In this document: piece after piece, positions 44,062 through 53,562 of the stretch
Position numbering within the stretch: position 1 is the stretch's first letter
Layout of the letters: the number at the start of each line of letters is the position of its first letter
Assembly (NCBI RefSeq): GCF_017329565.1
Contig: NZ_JAFMTT010000005.1
Length of the DNA: 64,000 nt
Origin: Alicyclobacillus mali
Lineage (GTDB): Bacteria > Bacillota > Bacilli > Alicyclobacillales > Alicyclobacillaceae
Direction: 5' to 3' (one strand)
Position numbers and translations under genes: made by a program
The notes under the pieces: model-generated
The model's input: the letters and a program-made list of their open reading frames with translations, nothing else
What the model was told of the DNA's origin: nothing
The model's database searches: none

Positions 44062-45378
44062 TCAGCGGGCGGCGCGGCGGCGCGATCGCTCACGCCCCGA
44101 CTTGGCACGCCCGCGTTTGCGCTCCTCGCCGACAATGGCGCGCAGAAGCGCCCACACGGCCAGGGGCACGCCCGTAAACATCAGCCAGTCGATGGGCACG
44201 TTGTATCGCTCGAACGCGAAGAAGAAGCAAAACACGGCCGTGTAGTAGAGCAGCGTGAGCCAGATGAGCAAGAGCTCGCGCCGCCGACCGCGGGCGAACA
44301 CCATCGCGACGAAGTGGCCGATGATGGACGCATCGACGACCCATGTCTGCAGCCCGCGGAGCGAAGCCTCCGTGATGCCGAAGATGGAGATGGGCAAGTA
44401 GGCGCGCAACCAGATAATTTGCGGCTTCAGCCAGAGATACGTCGTCCAGAAGGAGGACGGATTGGTCTTCAGCCACTCGCCCATGCGCTTGAAGGCAATC
44501 TGTTTCTGGAGGCGAAACCACGCCAACTCGTGCATCGACTGCGGCCGCAGGTTCGGATACTCGCGCAGCAGCTGATGCTCGATGGCGCCCTCGTTGCTCG
44601 GAGGCGGATAGCCGTAGCCCTGGAAGGTGCCGAGGAGAAGCGGGTTCCAGCTGTCGTCGGTGAACAGAATGAAGCGGTGAAACACCACCTCGTTCCGGAT
44701 CCACCAAGGCGTCATGAAGATGAGCCCGACAACGACGGCGGCCCCGAGGTGCCGCCAGAGAAGCGCCCGCGGATAGCCCTTCATCAAAAAGTAGAGAAGC
44801 GCAAACACAATCCACAGCGCGACATTCGGTCGCACGTAGATGGCGAGCATGAAGAGAACGGCAAGCCAAAGGACGTCCCGCAGCCGCCTGGACTCCGCGA
44901 CTTTGAACGTAAAATCGAACATCCAGGCGCAGGCCGCCATGAAAAGCGGCTCCGTGAGGAAGAGCGTGTCCACCAGCACTTCGGGCGGATACAGCGCGAT
45001 GGCCGCGGCGACCACGGCACCGACCCAGGGCCGGCTGATGCGGCTCACAGCGCGGTAGATGCCCGCGATGCCGAGCGTTGCGACGAGCGTGAACACGATC
45101 TTCCCCGCGTAGAGGCCGAAGGTTCCCGTGCCGAATAGCCAGATGATGCCCGCCAAGAGAAGCGTGATGCCCGGCATCATGTGGACCGTCGGCGCCGCCG
45201 GCGTGTAATAGGAGAACGTGCCCTTCTGCAGGAGCCAGAGCGCGCTTCGGTAATAGCCTTCATCGTCGCTGTGCATGGAGAGATGCGGCCCGTACACGAA
45301 GATGGTCACAAGGCGCGGCGCGAGCGCGAGCAACCACAGCCACGCCGGCGCGCCGAGCCACGTCCGTCCGATTCGCAT
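44062..45378 (-). CDS. GT-C fold membrane glycosyltransferase (ArnT/PMT-like, GT39-type)
   Basis: A 438-residue integral membrane protein with about ten helices. The first extracytoplasmic loop carries the acidic motif MHSDDEGYYR that GT-C enzymes use to bind a lipid-phosphate sugar donor. Such enzymes transfer sugars from polyprenyl phosphate to lipids or surface proteins outside the membrane. The acceptor is unknown. The very basic C-terminal tail (KRGRAKSGRERSRRRAAR) is cytoplasmic. The ATG lies 6 nt after AGGAGTT. It follows the helicase gene by 163 nt on the same strand; no functional link is evident. Confidence 0.75.
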   Translation of the reverse strand: MRIGRTWLGAPAWLWLLALAPRLVTIFVYGPHLSMHSDDEGYYRSALWLLQKGTFSYYTPAAPTVHMMPGITLLLAGIIWLFGTGTFGLYAGKIVFTLVATLGIAGIYRAVSRISRPWVGAVVAAAIALYPPEVLVDTLFLTEPLFMAACAWMFDFTFKVAESRRLRDVLWLAVLFMLAIYVRPNVALWIVFALLYFLMKGYPRALLWRHLGAAVVVGLIFMTPWWIRNEVVFHRFILFTDDSWNPLLLGTFQGYGYPPPSNEGAIEHQLLREYPNLRPQSMHELAWFRLQKQIAFKRMGEWLKTNPSSFWTTYLWLKPQIIWLRAYLPISIFGITEASLRGLQTWVVDASIIGHFVAMVFARGRRRELLLIWLTLLYYTAVFCFFFAFERYNVPIDWLMFTGVPLAVWALLRAIVGEERKRGRAKSGRERSRRRAAR

Positions 45379-45541
45379 GCTGATAACTCCTGTGCCTGTG
45401 AATTTGACCATGGCCCACCGCGCATCGGCGCGGCGAGCCTCGAAAGCTAGTCTATCACACCTCTCACCGGATGGGGGCAGACGCAGCCAGCCCCACAAGC
45501 TCATCCATCGCTTTGACTGGTGAAGTCTGCATCGCCGTTCG

Positions 45542-48184
45542 TCAAGCTCCGTCCGCTTTGTCCTCGACAATTTCTCCGCGCTCTACGTCATACCATCCGA
45601 GGCGAGATTCACCGGGCATCTCCGTGACTCGATGGACCGGTAGCTGAATCTCACAATTCTCGTGGCGTTTGTCGTCGGGATAGGACCCACGGTAATAAAG
45701 TCCAGCGGGTTTAAAAAAGACGGCTTTCACGAGGAAAAGCTTCCCCTCGTGTTCCACGTACCCCAGGCTGCCTGGGAGAATCACCTTGACGCGCGACTCT
45801 ACATCCGCTTCGCTTGCCACCGCCACCTCTGCCTGACTTCTGAGCGTCACGAGCGGCTCTCTCAACGAGGAAACCCATAAAATTCCAACATGGCGGACCT
45901 TTGGATCGAGTTGACGCCAGGATTCCGTATGCAAGTATGCCTTCATCTGATCTGCGACGCGCTCCAAGACCCCCGGCTCAAGAATGCGTGCAGCGAGGTG
46001 CAGACTTCCGTACACACTGTCGTACAGCGTAACATACCTCGCGTCGGGCGGCAGTGCGCGATTTTGCGCACCCGCCACCTTGCCAATTCCGACGTTCACG
46101 TCCTGGGTCTCAAACGGCACCACCGCAGCATACGCGTCGAGCAGGAGATCCATGAGCGCCTCCAGGGCCTCCGGCTCCCGCAATTCGGGATGGAAAAAGG
46201 AGATGCCGTGCGTGATGTAGCGACGCTGAAACACCGGACGATCCCAGCGAACGCCGCGAAGATCTGGATGATGTCGAATGGGATAATCAACGGAGTAGCG
46301 AGCGCGCCCACGCTGCTCCACAAACCCGGTCACCATCTCGTCCACCAGAATGTCGCTGGCAATCACCACGCCGCTCCCAAGCTGATAAACGGTCGTTCCC
46401 GGGCGATCCAGCTGCGGAAAAATCCTAGGCGGGACGACATAGGGGCGCGTGTGATACTGTTTCTCTCGCCGCACTATCACCTTGCCCGTAGGATAGTAAA
46501 TTCGCACGACGCGATAGCTGCGGCCCATGTAGCGATAGATGGCGCCAGGATATGCCTCACGCATCAACTGAGAAAAAGAGAGGTCACCGAGTGGGTAGAT
46601 CTCGTTCATGTCCTGATGCTCGACGTCAAAACGCCGTTCCATGTCCCGCAGAAAGTACGTGCGGTGCGGACTGTCTCCGGCTTCCATCCTCATCTGGTCA
46701 AATTCGGGCGGAACCTGGCCGGATCGCTCAGCTTGGCACAATTCCGCAAAACCACGAGGCCAATCGACGACTGTCGAAAGTGCAAACACGTCGGGATCGC
46801 TCGGACGCCGTCCTACGGCGAGATCATGTTCGCCGCCCATCCCAGCGAGGCACATAGCGTGGATGTACTGAGCGCGCCGATGCTCCAAATAAAGCACCGC
46901 TTCGGTGAGCGGTCGCTGCCACAAGAGCTGCGGATTGTCAAAGACGGTGTCGTCAAAAGCCGTCTTGCTGTGCAGGACGATGACGTGCCCTGGTCCGTGG
47001 CGCCCCACTCGTCCGATTCTCTGGAGAAAACTGGTCTGCGACTTGGGCACTCCTACGAGCACGGCGACATCGAGATTCGGGATGTCCATGCCGAGTTCGA
47101 GCGCGCTCGTGCTCACGACACCTCGAAGTGACCCTGACGTGAGCCCCCACTGAATGGCCTGGCGATCACGCGCTTCGTATCCTGAACGGTATGGAAGGAT
47201 GCCAACCTGCGTGAATTCCTCCATCCGCTCGTCGACGAGATCGTCCTCATCCCCTGCCGTGTCCTGGCGCTGCAGCATCGCCCCCATCATCTCGACCTGC
47301 TGCCTGCTGTCGAGGAAAGCAATCACTCGCCTGCCCTGGCTGACGAGTTGACGAAGAAGCTGAGCCAGGGACGCCAGCACGTCGGTCATCGGCGGTGGCA
47401 CTAAGAATTCCACCGTAACGGGATGACGCGGCGAAGTATCATGCTCAGGGCCAATGACCGTGCATGTTCTCCCGAAGAGCTTCGCGACGTGCTCCTCCGG
47501 CTTCGCGATGGTGGCAGACGCAGATACAAGGCGGAACGCCCCACCGAGCACGTCTGTCACATGCGCGAGCCGGCGAAATAGAAACGCACTGTTGGTCCCC
47601 ATCACGCCGGAGTAGGTGTGCACCTCGTCCACGACGACCAGGCGCAAATGTTGAAGAAACACGTGCGCTGCCGGCGTTGACCCGACGGACGGCAAAAGCC
47701 AAGCGTGCGTCACGTCCGGCGTCATCACAATGACGTCCGCATCCCGGAGCACGGACTCGCGGTCCGCCTTCGGCACGCTGCCATCAATGAGCCCGACGCT
47801 CCATCCCCGGCCGGTGGCAGCAAGCGCCTTCCTCCAGCGCTCGGCCTGCTCCTGTGCCAGGGCCCGGGTGGGGTACATCGCCAGCACGCGCCCTTTGTAC
47901 CGTTTCGCGAGGGTGTCAATCCCGGCCGCGAAGAAAAACGCGCTCTTTCCGGAGGCCGTGCCCGTGGCAAGGCAGACGTTATCTCCGGCGCACCAGTGCT
48001 CGATGGCTCGCATTTGGTGGCCGTACAATCCTCGACGATAACTCGCTTCGAGATAACGAACGGTATCCTCGTGCAAATGCGCGCGAAGTGCCGCCACGGA
48101 TTCCCACACCCCTTCCCGCGGTGGCAGTGTTTCCACGTGGCTCGGCACATAGCCGTGCTTCTCGTAAAATGCCTGCAGGTCCAC
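45542..48184 (-). CDS. SF2 helicase related to Hrq1/MrfA (YprA)
   Basis: An 880-residue DExH helicase. Motif I ATGTASGKS (73-81), motif II DEVH (186-189) within VVVDEVHTYSGVMG, motif III SASA (221-224) and motif VI QRIGRVGRHG show two RecA-like domains (about 50-430). VDEVHTYSG is characteristic of the Hrq1/MrfA group, which acts in DNA damage repair, notably of cross-links. The C-terminal half contains a DUF1998-like stretch (VTLYDSVYGSLHLAARILE), but the four-Cys zinc site normally seen there is missing. The GTG start follows GGAGGGATGG. A role in repair or in a defence setting cannot be decided; no defence partners are adjacent. Confidence 0.8.
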   Translation of the reverse strand: MDLQAFYEKHGYVPSHVETLPPREGVWESVAALRAHLHEDTVRYLEASYRRGLYGHQMRAIEHWCAGDNVCLATGTASGKSAFFFAAGIDTLAKRYKGRVLAMYPTRALAQEQAERWRKALAATGRGWSVGLIDGSVPKADRESVLRDADVIVMTPDVTHAWLLPSVGSTPAAHVFLQHLRLVVVDEVHTYSGVMGTNSAFLFRRLAHVTDVLGGAFRLVSASATIAKPEEHVAKLFGRTCTVIGPEHDTSPRHPVTVEFLVPPPMTDVLASLAQLLRQLVSQGRRVIAFLDSRQQVEMMGAMLQRQDTAGDEDDLVDERMEEFTQVGILPYRSGYEARDRQAIQWGLTSGSLRGVVSTSALELGMDIPNLDVAVLVGVPKSQTSFLQRIGRVGRHGPGHVIVLHSKTAFDDTVFDNPQLLWQRPLTEAVLYLEHRRAQYIHAMCLAGMGGEHDLAVGRRPSDPDVFALSTVVDWPRGFAELCQAERSGQVPPEFDQMRMEAGDSPHRTYFLRDMERRFDVEHQDMNEIYPLGDLSFSQLMREAYPGAIYRYMGRSYRVVRIYYPTGKVIVRREKQYHTRPYVVPPRIFPQLDRPGTTVYQLGSGVVIASDILVDEMVTGFVEQRGRARYSVDYPIRHHPDLRGVRWDRPVFQRRYITHGISFFHPELREPEALEALMDLLLDAYAAVVPFETQDVNVGIGKVAGAQNRALPPDARYVTLYDSVYGSLHLAARILEPGVLERVADQMKAYLHTESWRQLDPKVRHVGILWVSSLREPLVTLRSQAEVAVASEADVESRVKVILPGSLGYVEHEGKLFLVKAVFFKPAGLYYRGSYPDDKRHENCEIQLPVHRVTEMPGESRLGWYDVERGEIVEDKADGA

Positions 48185-48371
48185 GCTCCATCCCTCCGTC
48201 CGAGTCCGTCTTTTCCCAACGTACCAAATTGGGCGAAGTTGTCATGGTAGGAACGCGCAAAAGCTTGTCCATTTGCGTCGACTCAGCAGGAATTTGGGCG
48301 AGGAAGAGCGTATTGGTTTGTATCACCAGACGCGCACAGGTCAGCCAGAGGTGCCACAAGGGAGTTTCGGA

Positions 48372-49157
48372 ATGGCGCAGGAATCCGCAACCCACGAGAT
48401 TTTAATTGCACTGGCCTTCATTTACGGACTCATCTTCGGATCGTTCGCAAACGTCGTGGGCTATCGGCTCCCGCGCGGAGAGAGTGTGGTCTGGCCGGGA
48501 TCGCACTGCCCAAACTGTGGCCGGGACCTTGCGGCGTGGGAACTGGTGCCGGTGCTATCATGGCTGGCGCTTCGCGGGCGCTGCCGCACGTGCAAGGTGC
48601 CCATCTCGTGGCGCTACCCGGCCATTGAACTCGCCACGGGCGTGGCGTTCGCACTCTCCGCCGCCACCCCAAGCGGCAACTACGCGAAGCTCGCAGTGTG
48701 GTGGGCGTTCTGGCTGTACCTCGCGTCGGCCGTGGGGTGCGATCTCACGTCGCTCATCCTACCGGACGTCCTGACGCTTCCCGCGGGCGTCATCTTCTTC
48801 TTGGGAAGCGGCCTGACCGGCATCCGCACGTGGCTGATGGCGGCCGCCGGCGCCGCGGTCGGGTACGCCATCGTGGCGGCCATTCACTTTGTGACAGGCG
48901 GCAAGATGGGCATGGGAGACGCAAAGTTAAACCTTGGCATCGGGGCCATGCTCGGACCAGGCTACATGGTGATGGCCTTCGTGCTCGCCGCCATCTACGG
49001 CATGCTGGCCGCATTGCCCCTGCGGCTCGCGGGACGCGTCAAGCCCCAGCAGCCCATCCCGTTTGCGCCGTTTCTGGCGCTGGCCGCGGCTACGTGCGCG
49101 TTCGTTGGGCCGGACCTGTGGCATTTGTACGCGCGCCTGACGGGGCTCGGGCCCTGA
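48372..49157 (+). CDS. pilD: Type IV prepilin peptidase/N-methyltransferase
   Basis: A 261-residue membrane aspartyl protease. The N-terminal cytoplasmic part has the four-Cys zinc motif (CPNC and CRTC), and the two catalytic Asp lie in GCDLTSLILPD and GMGDAKL. It cleaves the leader from prepilins such as those at 52.6-55.9 kb and methylates the new N-terminus. The ATG is 7 nt after GGGAG; the frame upstream of it is not membrane-like. It is followed by pilT, 148 nt downstream on the same strand. Confidence 0.93.
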   Translation: MAQESATHEILIALAFIYGLIFGSFANVVGYRLPRGESVVWPGSHCPNCGRDLAAWELVPVLSWLALRGRCRTCKVPISWRYPAIELATGVAFALSAATPSGNYAKLAVWWAFWLYLASAVGCDLTSLILPDVLTLPAGVIFFLGSGLTGIRTWLMAAAGAAVGYAIVAAIHFVTGGKMGMGDAKLNLGIGAMLGPGYMVMAFVLAAIYGMLAALPLRLAGRVKPQQPIPFAPFLALAAATCAFVGPDLWHLYARLTGLGP

Positions 49158-49305
49158 CGCCTGGTCAGCCATGGGATTCGGCCACGCAAAGTTCATGCCG
49201 ATGGGCGATGAATGCGCCGCACGTCATCCCGCCGCACCGTGACACCAAGGCGCGCGGCGATCTCGGCGAACGCGGCGTTGTCGCCTATCAAGGGGGGGTT
49301 CAAGG

Positions 49306-50346
49306 GTGCAAATCGACGAAATCTTGGCCTTGGCAAAACAGAAAGAAGCTTCTGACGTTCATCTGTCGGCAGGCGCGCCGGTCACGTATCGCGTGCACGG
49401 CGATCTCGAGCCGATGGGCGACAAGCTCCTTCCCATCGACCTGGAGTCGTTCGCGCGCCAGATGCTCTCGGAGGATCGCTGGCAGCGGTTCATGGAGGCG
49501 GGCGAGATCGACTTCTCCTACAGCATTCCAGGCGTGGCGCGCTTCCGCGTGAACGCGTATCGGCAGCGGGGCTCCATCAGCATCGCGGCGCGGCTCATCC
49601 CGCAGCGCATCCCGACGATGGAAGAACTCGGCCTGCCAAGTGTGCTCAAATCGCTGATGAACCGGCCCTTCGGCCTGGTGCTCGTCACGGGCCCAACCGG
49701 CAGCGGTAAAAGTACCACACTCGCAGCGGTGCTTGACGCCATCAACCAGGCCCAGCGCAAGCACATCATCACCTTGGAGGATCCAATTGAGTACCTGCAC
49801 ACGCACAAGCTGTCGATCATCGACCAGCGCGAGATCGGCCAGGACACGTCTGGCTTCGCGCCGGCCCTGCGCGCGGCGCTTCGCCAGGACCCGGACATCC
49901 TGCTCGTCGGCGAGATGCGCGATCTCGAGACCATCGCGACGGCCATCACAGCATCGGAGACGGGCCATCTCGTGTTTGCCACGCTGCACACGTCGGACGC
50001 GGTGCAGACGGTGGAGCGCATCATCGACGTGTTTCCGCCGGAGCAACAGGGGCAGATCCGCATCCAGCTCGCGGGCGTTTTGGCGGGCGTCGTCTCGCAG
50101 CGCCTGCATCGCACGCGCGACGGCCGCGGGCGCGTGGCCTCGTTCGAGGTGCTCGTGAACACGCCCGCGGTGGCCAACCTCATCCGAAGCGGCAAGACGC
50201 ACCAGATTGGCGCCATGATGCAGACGGGCCGCCAGTTCGGCATGGTCACCATGGAGATGAGCATTCGGGAGTTGGTGCAGCAAGGGAAGATCTCGCCAGC
50301 CATCCTGCGGCAGTGGCAGCCTGCGCAACTCACGCAGCAGTCGTGA
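49306..50346 (+). CDS. pilT: Type IV pilus retraction ATPase
   Basis: A 346-residue secretion-type AAA ATPase. Walker A GPTGSGKS (129-136), the Asp box LEDPIEYLH, Walker B DILLVGEMRD and the His box ATLHTSDA are present. It lacks the long N-terminal domain and four-Cys site of PilB. The C-terminal NLIRSGKTHQIGAMMQTG resembles the PilT AIRNLIRE region. It should power pilus retraction. The GTG start follows a run of seven G. It converges on pilO with a terminator in between. Confidence 0.93.
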   Translation: MQIDEILALAKQKEASDVHLSAGAPVTYRVHGDLEPMGDKLLPIDLESFARQMLSEDRWQRFMEAGEIDFSYSIPGVARFRVNAYRQRGSISIAARLIPQRIPTMEELGLPSVLKSLMNRPFGLVLVTGPTGSGKSTTLAAVLDAINQAQRKHIITLEDPIEYLHTHKLSIIDQREIGQDTSGFAPALRAALRQDPDILLVGEMRDLETIATAITASETGHLVFATLHTSDAVQTVERIIDVFPPEQQGQIRIQLAGVLAGVVSQRLHRTRDGRGRVASFEVLVNTPAVANLIRSGKTHQIGAMMQTGRQFGMVTMEMSIRELVQQGKISPAILRQWQPAQLTQQS

Positions 50347-50368
50347 TCGAGGCATGGAACATGAGGCG

Positions 50369-50398
50369 CCCCGCGCGGCACGTTGCCCGCGGGGTTTT
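50369..50398 (+). terminator. Intrinsic terminator of pilT
   Basis: A 7-bp GC stem (50369-50375 with 50388-50394), 12-nt loop and TTTT, 22 nt after the stop. Confidence 0.75.
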
Positions 50399-50445
50399 GT
50401 GATCACCGCATCCGTTTCGCGAGTGCTTGCCGCCCATCGGCCGTT

Positions 50446-51030
50446 TCACGCATTGCGATAATAGACGTTCAGCGTGAAGTTCGCCACGACGCCGTCCGCG
50501 GTACCTGTGATACTCTGCATCGTCACGGCCATCAAGCGTGAGGCCTTGGCGAGATCGGCAAAGAACGATTCCAGGGCCGCCGTGCTGCCTGTGGCGGAGA
50601 TGGTGTACTGAAGGCTGGGCAAGGAGCCGCTTTGAATTGCACCCGCGGTTCCACCTGTGTTCGACTGCACCGGCATTGCCCCACTGGCTGAACCTGCGCT
50701 TTGCCCCAATGCCACCGACACAAGTGTCACCTTGTCGCTCTGGGCAATTCCGTTGATGACCTCGAGCGCGTTGGCCTCGTGCGCGCCGATGGGCAATCGT
50801 GTCATCACGTTTTTGCCCTGCTTCTCCTGTTGCTGCTGGCGCGCATGGACTTGACCCAGGGATGCGAGCGTCTGCTCCAGCGACGACCGCTCCTGCGCCA
50901 AATTGGACAGTTGATCGAGGGCTGGTCGCACGCCGATCAGGTACACCAGCAAAAACACCACCACAACGCCGAGCGCGAGCAGGATGGACTTATCGCGCTC
51001 GGACAGCGATCTCGACAGGCTCAGTTTCAC
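50446..51030 (-). CDS. pilO: Type IV pilus inner-membrane protein PilO
   Basis: A 194-residue bitopic protein: a short cytoplasmic N-terminus, one helix (about 15-34, ILLALGVVVVFLLVYLIGV), a coiled-coil segment (about 38-72) and a ferredoxin-like extracytoplasmic domain. It pairs with PilN in the pilus alignment complex. The GTG start overlaps the pilN TGA in GTGA. It is the last gene of the pilus operon. Confidence 0.88.
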   Translation of the reverse strand: MKLSLSRSLSERDKSILLALGVVVVFLLVYLIGVRPALDQLSNLAQERSSLEQTLASLGQVHARQQQQEKQGKNVMTRLPIGAHEANALEVINGIAQSDKVTLVSVALGQSAGSASGAMPVQSNTGGTAGAIQSGSLPSLQYTISATGSTAALESFFADLAKASRLMAVTMQSITGTADGVVANFTLNVYYRNA

Positions 51031-51632
51031 GTCCCCCCACCCCCATTCTTCAGGACGACCGTCAACGTGTAGTCATATCGATAACCCGCTCCACCGGATC
51101 CAGCGACGATGGCATGTCCCAGCGCAGCCTGTCCCACGCCTGGAACATTCGAGCCACTGCTTTGCAAGGCAGCCGCGGTGAACGACGCATTTGCCGCAAA
51201 CGGCTCGCGCGCGAGCGCCGCCTCGAATGCGGCCACGTTCGCAACGCTTTGGCTTCTTCCAGCGAGGGTCAGCGTCGTTCCGTTTTCTTGAATCGAATCG
51301 ACGGTCGTCGACGGGGCGAGATCGCGCGCAAGAGCATTCAGAATAGCGTCGTAGCGAACGCTCGACTGCACAATCTGCTGTGCCGCCGTCTCCTCCTCCG
51401 CGGATTGGTTCGTCGAGATCGACTGTGTCTGCGCCTGCAAAAGCTGAACCTGCTGCTGGAGTTGATTGAGAGATGCGGCCGATCGCGCCACCGCAAGATG
51501 AGACACCACAATCGCGGCAATACATACGACAGCCACACCACTTCCTATGACGATCCACGGCCACCGACCGCGCACCGGCGTGCGCATGCGGACGGATCGG
51601 CTGACGGGCTTGGGCATGAGGTTGATATCCAC
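51027..51632 (-). CDS. pilN: Type IV pilus assembly protein PilN
   Basis: A 201-residue bitopic protein with the invariant N-terminal INLMP motif (residues 3-7) that docks into PilM, one helix (about 25-48), a Gln-rich coiled coil (about 55-85) and a PilN-type extracytoplasmic domain. The GTG start uses a GGGGGGTG element inside the end of pilM, 4 nt away. Together with PilM and PilO it forms the platform under the pilus motor. Confidence 0.92.
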   Translation of the reverse strand: MDINLMPKPVSRSVRMRTPVRGRWPWIVIGSGVAVVCIAAIVVSHLAVARSAASLNQLQQQVQLLQAQTQSISTNQSAEEETAAQQIVQSSVRYDAILNALARDLAPSTTVDSIQENGTTLTLAGRSQSVANVAAFEAALAREPFAANASFTAAALQSSGSNVPGVGQAALGHAIVAGSGGAGYRYDYTLTVVLKNGGGGT

Positions 51633-51636
51633 CGCG

Positions 51637-52605
51637 TCACACCCCCCTCAGCGCGAGCCCAATCGCCGCTGCGTAATCCGCGAGATCAGACATGCGATGC
51701 GCCTCTGGCCCAATTTCGCAGTTGCGTCGAATCATTTCGGCCAGCGGCAAGACCTCGCACGGCATCCCGATGCGTTCCTCGAGAGCCTGCAGGTGTTCGG
51801 AGGCGTCCACGTCGCGGGGCAAAGTGACGAAAACCTGCTCAAACCCCGCCTCGCGCTGATTCAACGTGTACATGAAGAAGTTCAGCGTGCGCTCGATCTC
51901 GACGTCGAACTGACTCACGTAGTCGAAGGCTGGAACGTCGGACGTAGGCGCGAGAGCGACCGGAACCTGGCGCGTGAGATAGAGCAAACCATCGTGGAAG
52001 ACGTGCATGTCCACGGTATCCTCGCTGGTCTCCAACAACAGAAAGTTCTGCGGCATGTCTGGCCGAAAGCGCCGAATCAAGCGATACAGCGCTAGCGCGT
52101 GAATGTCGATGGTCTTTGGACGAATACCGACAGACCGAAACCCCTGGATGACATCGTTGACGCGCGATTTGTCCGCTGCGACAAGCAGCACACTGACGCT
52201 GTCCGCCTCATCCTCGGAGGGATCACAGAGCACATAATCGTACTCGGCTTCGTCAAATGGCAAATGGATGTTGTGCTGAATCTGAAGTTCGATAGCGCTT
52301 TGGAGCTCTTTCTCGCCCACTGCCGGAAGCGTGAGCTGTCGGATTACGGTAAAGCGCGAAGGCAGTGCGACGTGAACCGTCAGCTTTTTACGCTGATTGA
52401 CGTCAAATGCGTGCGACAGGATGGGCGCGATGGCGAACGTGGGATACGGATCGCGCACCGTTTCGGAGAGATCCCAAGGCGCCGTTTCAAGCCGCGATAC
52501 GCGGAGAGGTCTGCCAGGTTCCACCTCAGCGATGCGCAGACCTGCGTCGCAGATCTCCACACCAACCGAGGTGGAACGGGATGAGGTGGTGAGACGAAGC
52601 GGCAT
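51637..52605 (-). CDS. pilM: Type IV pilus actin-like ATPase PilM
   Basis: A 322-residue cytoplasmic protein of the PilM/FtsA-like actin fold: VGVEICDAGLRIAEV at the N-terminus (phosphate-1 strand), ELQSAIELQIQHNIHLPFDE in the PilM-specific region and DIHALALYRLIRRF further on. It binds the N-terminus of PilN. The ATG lies 5 nt after AAAGGAGTT; the longer frame upstream is not PilM-like. 52 nt separate it from the PilX-like gene. Confidence 0.9.
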   Translation of the reverse strand: MPLRLTTSSRSTSVGVEICDAGLRIAEVEPGRPLRVSRLETAPWDLSETVRDPYPTFAIAPILSHAFDVNQRKKLTVHVALPSRFTVIRQLTLPAVGEKELQSAIELQIQHNIHLPFDEAEYDYVLCDPSEDEADSVSVLLVAADKSRVNDVIQGFRSVGIRPKTIDIHALALYRLIRRFRPDMPQNFLLLETSEDTVDMHVFHDGLLYLTRQVPVALAPTSDVPAFDYVSQFDVEIERTLNFFMYTLNQREAGFEQVFVTLPRDVDASEHLQALEERIGMPCEVLPLAEMIRRNCEIGPEAHRMSDLADYAAAIGLALRGV

Positions 52606-52657
52606 GCTCGAACTCCTTTCACGGCTTCTGCTGTGTTTATGGCAGGCAAACTCACGA

Positions 52658-53560
52658 CTATACAACGGCGACTTGGAGTGCCCAGTCGGGTAGTGGAATG
52701 ATGAGCTGCGACCCGGTAATGAGCGAGCCCAGTAAGGCCGGAATGGATGAAACAAAAGTTCCGATTCCCTGGACACTGGTCAGGAGTGATATGGCGTTTG
52801 CTGGCGTAAGAGGCATTGACTTTGGACCGTACTCTTGAAAGGCGTAGGAGAAATCCAACACGATGTTGTTTCCGCTGCCATTTGCCACGTTCACGATGGC
52901 GTGCGGAATTTGCATACCCGAGGTCGCCGTTACAACGGCGTTCAAGGCACTGGCAATCATATTCAAAAATAAGACGTTCTGAACTGCGGTAAAGGAAGCG
53001 TTCAATGCCGAAATGGCACCCGAAAAGTCCAACTGAACTGCATCGTTGAACACCGTCTGTAGGATGACGTTCAGGGAGTTCACGGCTGCACTCAAAACGG
53101 ACTGCACTTGTGACAACTGCGTCTGTAACACCGCCGAAGCCGGCGTAGTGCACAGGGAGTAAGACTTGACCGTAAGCCCTTGCTTCTGTAAGGCTGGAAA
53201 TACCGTATTCACCAGCGCGGTTTGCAGCTGGCCTGTCGTGACAGCCGTAACTGTGGGCACTAAGGACTGACTCACGGGGATGGGCACGGAAGCCTGAGCA
53301 CTTACGGAATTCACCGCATTCAGGGCCGTCTGCTCTAGGTTGGCCCGACTCGTCATCACTCGCTGGGTGTCCTGAATCTGCGTAAGCCCGCCAACCCGCA
53401 GTGTGTAACGGCTCCAGATGAGGAGCGTGGTCACGATGGTCGCAAGAAGCACAACAAGGACCATTGACCACATAAGGGAGAATCCCCGCGTGCGACTTTT
53501 GTTCGGACCCGATGAGTATCGCGCTACTAAGTCCCAGCCCTCTAAACCTCTCGCAAACAT
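52658..53560 (-). CDS. PilX/GspK-like minor pilin candidate
   Basis: A 300-residue protein with a basic leader ending in TRG, then FSLMWSMVLVVLLATIVTTLL, a prepilin-like cleavage site and helix. The residue at mature position 5 is Trp, not Glu, as in tip minor pilins of the GspK/PilX kind. The rest is Ser/Thr/Ala/Val-rich with no motif I recognise. It starts 2 nt after the preceding pilin gene, with GGAGGTG 8 nt before its ATG. Function as part of the pilus tip is inferred from position. Confidence 0.65.
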   Translation of the reverse strand: MFARGLEGWDLVARYSSGPNKSRTRGFSLMWSMVLVVLLATIVTTLLIWSRYTLRVGGLTQIQDTQRVMTSRANLEQTALNAVNSVSAQASVPIPVSQSLVPTVTAVTTGQLQTALVNTVFPALQKQGLTVKSYSLCTTPASAVLQTQLSQVQSVLSAAVNSLNVILQTVFNDAVQLDFSGAISALNASFTAVQNVLFLNMIASALNAVVTATSGMQIPHAIVNVANGSGNNIVLDFSYAFQEYGPKSMPLTPANAISLLTSVQGIGTFVSSIPALLGSLITGSQLIIPLPDWALQVAVV

Positions 53561-53562
53561 GC

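Noticed and set aside
45890..47131. 413-codon plus-strand frame antisense to the helicase
   Set aside because: No domain or ribosome site; the helicase motifs fix the minus strand.
45542..48184. A DISARM- or Druantia-like defence island around the helicase
   Set aside because: No methyltransferase, nuclease or partner gene adjoins it; neighbours are a GT-C enzyme and pilD.
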